From: Lachnospiraceae bacterium
GTDB taxonomy: Bacteria > Bacillota_A > Clostridia > Lachnospirales > Lachnospiraceae
NCBI GenBank assembly: GCA_004556565.1
Contig: SFGN01000067.1
Location: 1-14,503 of the forward strand
Reading direction: 5' to 3'
Length of the DNA stretch: 14,503 nucleotides
The position numbers and the translations under genes were made by a program. Below are positions 12,501-14,503 of this stretch, one piece after another. Every line of letters starts with the position of its first letter. Positions within the stretch are counted from its first letter, which is position 1. The notes below the pieces were generated by a model. It was given only the letters and a program-made list of their open reading frames with translations. It did not search any database and had not been told where the DNA came from.

Positions 12501-14245
12501 GTCCGCATACGCTGGAGATTGATCTGGAAAAGAGTTATGATATCAGTGAAATCGTTCTGTCTGTTCCGCAGCTTGCAAAGGAATTTCCGTACACTTATAA
12601 AGTGGAGATTTATGATGAAGAGACGGACACATGGACGCAAATCGCAGAGTATACGGAAAGAAAGATGGCGAGCAATGTGACCATCGCACAAAAGTGTACA
12701 GGAAGCAGGCTTCGTGTAACTATGACTACTTCAGATACGTCAGATTCTCCGCTGACAATTACGGAAATTGTTGTATATGGAAAAGAAGCAGGGCTTTATA
12801 ACTGCGCGGCGGGCATTATTCCGACTACCAATAAAACTAATACGGACGCAGGTTATCCGCTGTCCAATATCACAGATGAAAACACCGGCAATATCTGGAA
12901 GACAACCGATTGGGGCAGCACGGCATATCCGGCATATGTAAAGGTTGATCTTGGTAAAGTATTGGATGTTGAATATGTGGAACTGTATTTTGAATCGGCA
13001 GGCCGTCCGTTTATCTTTAATGTGACAGCAACAGATGAAGACGGTAAAGAATTTACGATCTATGACGAGTACAGTGATGCATCTTCTCATCCGGGAGTAC
13101 TTCCTTCTGCTTCTTTTAAAATCGATATGACGCAGCAGAAGACACAGAGGATTCAGGCTGTTACTGTAAATCTTACAGGTATTACGGGGCAGGGCGAATT
13201 TGGAGTTTCCGGTCCGGCTGTATCAGAGCTGATTGTCATGGGTAAGGAGATTACCGCGGATAAGACACAGCTCAGGACAGCAATTCAGAAAGCAAAGACG
13301 GAAGTAAATGGCGGTTCCGGAGATTATGAGGCTGCTACATGGGAGGCATTTCAAAAAGCCCTGAACAGTGCAGAAAATATTTCGGTGACCAGTGGTGTAA
13401 CTCAGGAGCAGGTTGACAGTGCAAAAGATGCTCTTATTAAAGCCCAGGCAGGTCTGGTTATGCTGGAGAAAACAGAGCTGTCAATGAAAATCGAGGAAAT
13501 TGCAGCCGCTCTGGGCAAATTGAATAAAGCTAATTATCCGGAAGAAAAATGGAATACCCTTCTTAAAGCAAAAGAGGACGCTGAAAACCTTCTGGAAAGC
13601 AGTGAATTGACACAGGCCGAGATAGACGCGGCACTGGAAAATCTTGTAAAAGCATATCAGGAACTGGAGGATTCCTATATTGTGTTGGAATTACCTTATA
13701 CAGACGTAACAGAAGGACATTGGTTCTATGATTATGTATGTGATGTATATGCAAAAGGGCTTATGACAGGATTGAACGCGACCACCTTCGGTCCGGATCA
13801 GAATCTTGCAAGAGCACAGTTTGCAGTCATCCTTTACCGGATGGAGGGCTCGCCTGCGGTAAAATATACTGACAAGTTCCCGGATGTCGAGGACGGATTA
13901 TGGTACACAAGTGCAATCCTCTGGGCGGCAGATAAAGGAATTGTAACAGGTTACAGCAATACAGGAAAATTTGGACCGTCAGATAACATTACCCGTGAAC
14001 AAATGGCGGTTATGATGTTCAGATATGCAAAATACAAAGGGATAGATACAACGGAAACAAAGAGTCTGAGTTCGTTCCCGGATGGTGACAAAGTTCAGGT
14101 GTTTGCAGTAGACGGAATGAAATGGTGCACAGCAAAAGGGATTATCAGCGGAAAAGGCGAAGAGCCTAAGAGCCTTGAACCACAGGGGAATACAAACCGT
14201 GCTGAATGTGCGACAATTATCAGTCGATATACAAATCTGAAATAA
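9548..14245 (+). CDS. Cell-surface GH89 alpha-N-acetylglucosaminidase with F5/8C, FIVAR and SLH domains
   Basis: 1565 aa. A signal peptide (cleavage likely after ANA, residue 32) is followed by an F5/8C domain (about 38-175) and the three NAGLU parts: N-terminal domain (about 190-290), barrel (about 300-650) and helical C-terminal domain (to about 935). Family motifs include NFCTYSYTMAFWNWDEYEEF, NGINLILDIVGQEE and DPFHEGG. E508 of DPFHEGG and E625 of TPEALEN align in order and spacing with the acid/base and nucleophile of Clostridium perfringens GH89 (E483/E601, from memory). Two more F5/8C-like domains (about 947-1080 and 1082-1235), two FIVAR domains (about 1236-1305 and 1307-1374) and three SLH repeats (1383-1565) follow. 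The enzyme should release terminal alpha-GlcNAc, as in GlcNAc-alpha-1,4-Gal of gastric gland mucin or heparan-type ends, at the cell surface. The ribosome site AAGGGAAGG (9532-9540) supports ATG 9548. It shares its anchoring module with the GH20 protein. Confidence 0.96.
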   Translation: MKNKWRKGLRRAVVSALLLSMTCQALPAAANAADSKISLTSESISAKSSKSHQAGLAVDGSTSTYWQSIPSDGEGDSYARMYDHNRYIDIDLGGTYDLSQIKIYNVVNGTFNNYYVYASSDGVNYDKIVSKTSDTLATSEGDTWNVDKSAAYLRLNMAYNSASFATNLAEIEVYGTKTGPTPADTSEIQVEDWEGSSWQIEWDKFESDESYAQQKVLTEMSNLVGRVLGDSWKASFKFEIRESQDGSDEFELVDGGNNTIVIRGNNGIAMASGFNYYLKNYVNIDYSPLSESNVALTEIKAVGDTVVKKAQFDIRYALNFCTYSYTMAFWNWDEYEEFLDWAAMNGINLILDIVGQEEVLRQMLREFNYTDDEIKDYLCGPAYVAWFYMQNMYSSGGPLPNSWFEQRVELGRKIHDRMQTYGINPVIQGFAGQVPETFAEKNDGAVLTPIDGWSGYTRPSIIKTYLTDEEVAAGKENYFAQAAKVFYEKQKNVFGDVSDYYATDPFHEGGNVGTLDVANIYQTVQQEMLKSNPNAVWVMQQWQGNLDSTKMSLLDTSRTLALDLQADMNPQHGLFEQNGSSWIYCMLHNFGGRMGLDGEIPVIASDPINTYKSTKNMKGIGITPEALENSPVMYELMFDTTWSEGPIDYNAWVEKYAQRRAGGNSDSLQEAWDILLETAYADKGIYYQGAAETVINCRPGDTFNSASTWGHSNILYDKEKLDRALVLLAENYDEFKDSPAYRYDLADVAEQVLCNAAVEYHSLMVQAKNAGDADKFKALSQEFLKLIDLSDQILSTTDEFMLGTWIEAARTMIPGADDWTKDLMEFNAHSLITTWGGERVGSLKDYSNRKWAGLTSSFYKERWEIWIRNRIAELEGTAKDPDDVRAESNWFMWEYQWVNRKSDDDNGAYGFSTTPSDANLKELAMTAYDDFSYTNLKENVGNITEKKINVAEGKLPVTASATQSGDLKNITDNNTGTEWVASGVGPHTLEIDLEKSYDISEIVLSVPQLAKEFPYTYKVEIYDEETDTWTQIAEYTERKMASNVTIAQKCTGSRLRVTMTTSDTSDSPLTITEIVVYGKEAGLYNCAAGIIPTTNKTNTDAGYPLSNITDENTGNIWKTTDWGSTAYPAYVKVDLGKVLDVEYVELYFESAGRPFIFNVTATDEDGKEFTIYDEYSDASSHPGVLPSASFKIDMTQQKTQRIQAVTVNLTGITGQGEFGVSGPAVSELIVMGKEITADKTQLRTAIQKAKTEVNGGSGDYEAATWEAFQKALNSAENISVTSGVTQEQVDSAKDALIKAQAGLVMLEKTELSMKIEEIAAALGKLNKANYPEEKWNTLLKAKEDAENLLESSELTQAEIDAALENLVKAYQELEDSYIVLELPYTDVTEGHWFYDYVCDVYAKGLMTGLNATTFGPDQNLARAQFAVILYRMEGSPAVKYTDKFPDVEDGLWYTSAILWAADKGIVTGYSNTGKFGPSDNITREQMAVMMFRYAKYKGIDTTETKSLSSFPDGDKVQVFAVDGMKWCTAKGIISGKGEEPKSLEPQGNTNRAECATIISRYTNLK
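13721..14242 (+). repeat. SLH block, copy 2 of 2 in the window
   Basis: Same length (174 codons) and about 83% amino-acid identity with the GH20 copy at 6201-6722, no gaps. Differences cluster at surface-type positions (for example NIWYTD against GLWYTS), while GKFGPSDNITREQMAVMM and WCTAKGIISGKGEEPK are identical. Confidence 0.9.
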
Positions 14246-14254
14246 GTATATGCT

Positions 14255-14312
14255 GCCGCAAGATGTTTGCGGCGAGTGCAGGGCGGGCAGTCATGTCAGA
14301 TGCCCGCCCTGC
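14255..14312 (+). terminator. Two hairpins ending the GH89 gene
   Basis: GCCGCAA/TTGCGGC (14255-14273) is followed four bases later by a perfect 12-bp GC-rich stem, GCAGGGCGGGCA/TGCCCGCCCTGC (14278-14312). The following TGCTTAATTTGG is only loosely T-rich. The arrangement repeats that found after the GH20 gene. Confidence 0.65.
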
Positions 14313-14382
14313 TGCTTAATTTGGAATATGGAAAACTGTCTGTAATTTCCTAAATGCGCGAATAGTAACAATTATTATAAAA

Positions 14383-14412
14383 ATTTTAAAAAAGCAAAAA
14401 AATCAGTGTCAA
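14383..14412 (-). promoter_or_regulatory. Possible minus-strand promoter
   Basis: On the minus strand there is a perfect TTGACA (14407-14412), 18 bases, then TAAAAT (14383-14388; 5 of 6). Transcription would run leftward toward the 3' end of the GH89 gene. No gene lies in that direction, so it would make an antisense or short RNA. The region is very AT-rich, so chance is a real alternative. Confidence 0.3.
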
Positions 14413-14448
14413 GCATTTTTGAAAATGTCCTAAAATAAGTGAAACATT

Positions 14449-14478
14449 AGCCCCGTCAATTCGGGGCTGTTTTATTTT
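14449..14478 (+). terminator. Strong intrinsic terminator near the right edge
   Basis: AGCCCCG and CGGGGCT around TCAATT, followed by GTTTTATTTT. The T-tract is on the + strand. No gene is visible between the GH89 hairpins and this site (14313-14448, AT-rich), so it may be a second stop for GH89 read-through, or may serve a convergent gene beyond the window less efficiently. The last 25 bases hold nothing I can identify. Confidence 0.7.
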
Positions 14479-14503
14479 GGGAATCCTACTCGGTGATGAT
14501 TAA

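Overview
The window looks like chromosomal DNA of a gut Lachnospiraceae (Clostridia), close to the mucin-foraging Mediterraneibacter / [Ruminococcus] torques type. The basis is moderate GC with AT-rich intergenic regions, strong AGGAGG ribosome sites, a sporulation-type promoter, and two giant secreted glycosidases ending in FIVAR and S-layer homology (SLH) repeats. The taxon is inferred from gene content, not from a marker gene. All seven recognisable protein genes are on the + strand.

Left part (1-1920). The first ~700 bases hold no convincing protein gene. They do hold a bidirectional hairpin terminator (97-121), a probable small RNA on the minus strand (129-257) with its own promoter, and the promoter/operator and structured leader of a small membrane protein with a HAAS/DUF1700-like N-terminal domain (699-1196). 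A second probable minus-strand small RNA (1263-1354) lies just after that gene. Both small RNA candidates carry unpaired C-rich (CUCC/CCCC) segments that could pair with Shine-Dalgarno sequences. Next comes a 63-residue Asn-rich protein made of eight pentapeptide repeats (1492-1683). It sits behind a sequence that fits the forespore sigma-G promoter, which suggests a spore protein.

Right part (1920-14245). Two cell-surface mucin-type glycosidases, a GH20 enzyme (1601 aa) and a GH89 alpha-N-acetylglucosaminidase (1565 aa), flank a compact housekeeping cluster: a THUMP-domain RNA methyltransferase (YpsC/RlmL-like), the RdgB/HAM1 nucleotide-pool sanitising pyrophosphatase, and a YsnB/YfcE-like phosphodiesterase that overlaps rdgB by 4 bases. 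Both glycosidases have signal peptides, several carbohydrate-binding F5/8C (CBM32-like) domains, two FIVAR domains and three SLH repeats. The SLH blocks of the two proteins are about 83% identical without gaps. The pair probably works outside the cell, attached to the envelope: GH20 removes beta-linked HexNAc or lacto-N-biose from glycan termini, and GH89 removes alpha-linked GlcNAc such as that capping gland-type gastric mucin.

The gene ends in this region carry stacked hairpins. The last 250 bases hold the GH89 terminator hairpins, a possible minus-strand promoter and a second strong intrinsic terminator, with no gene. The most novel material is the pair of small RNA candidates and the repeat protein behind the sigma-G-like promoter.
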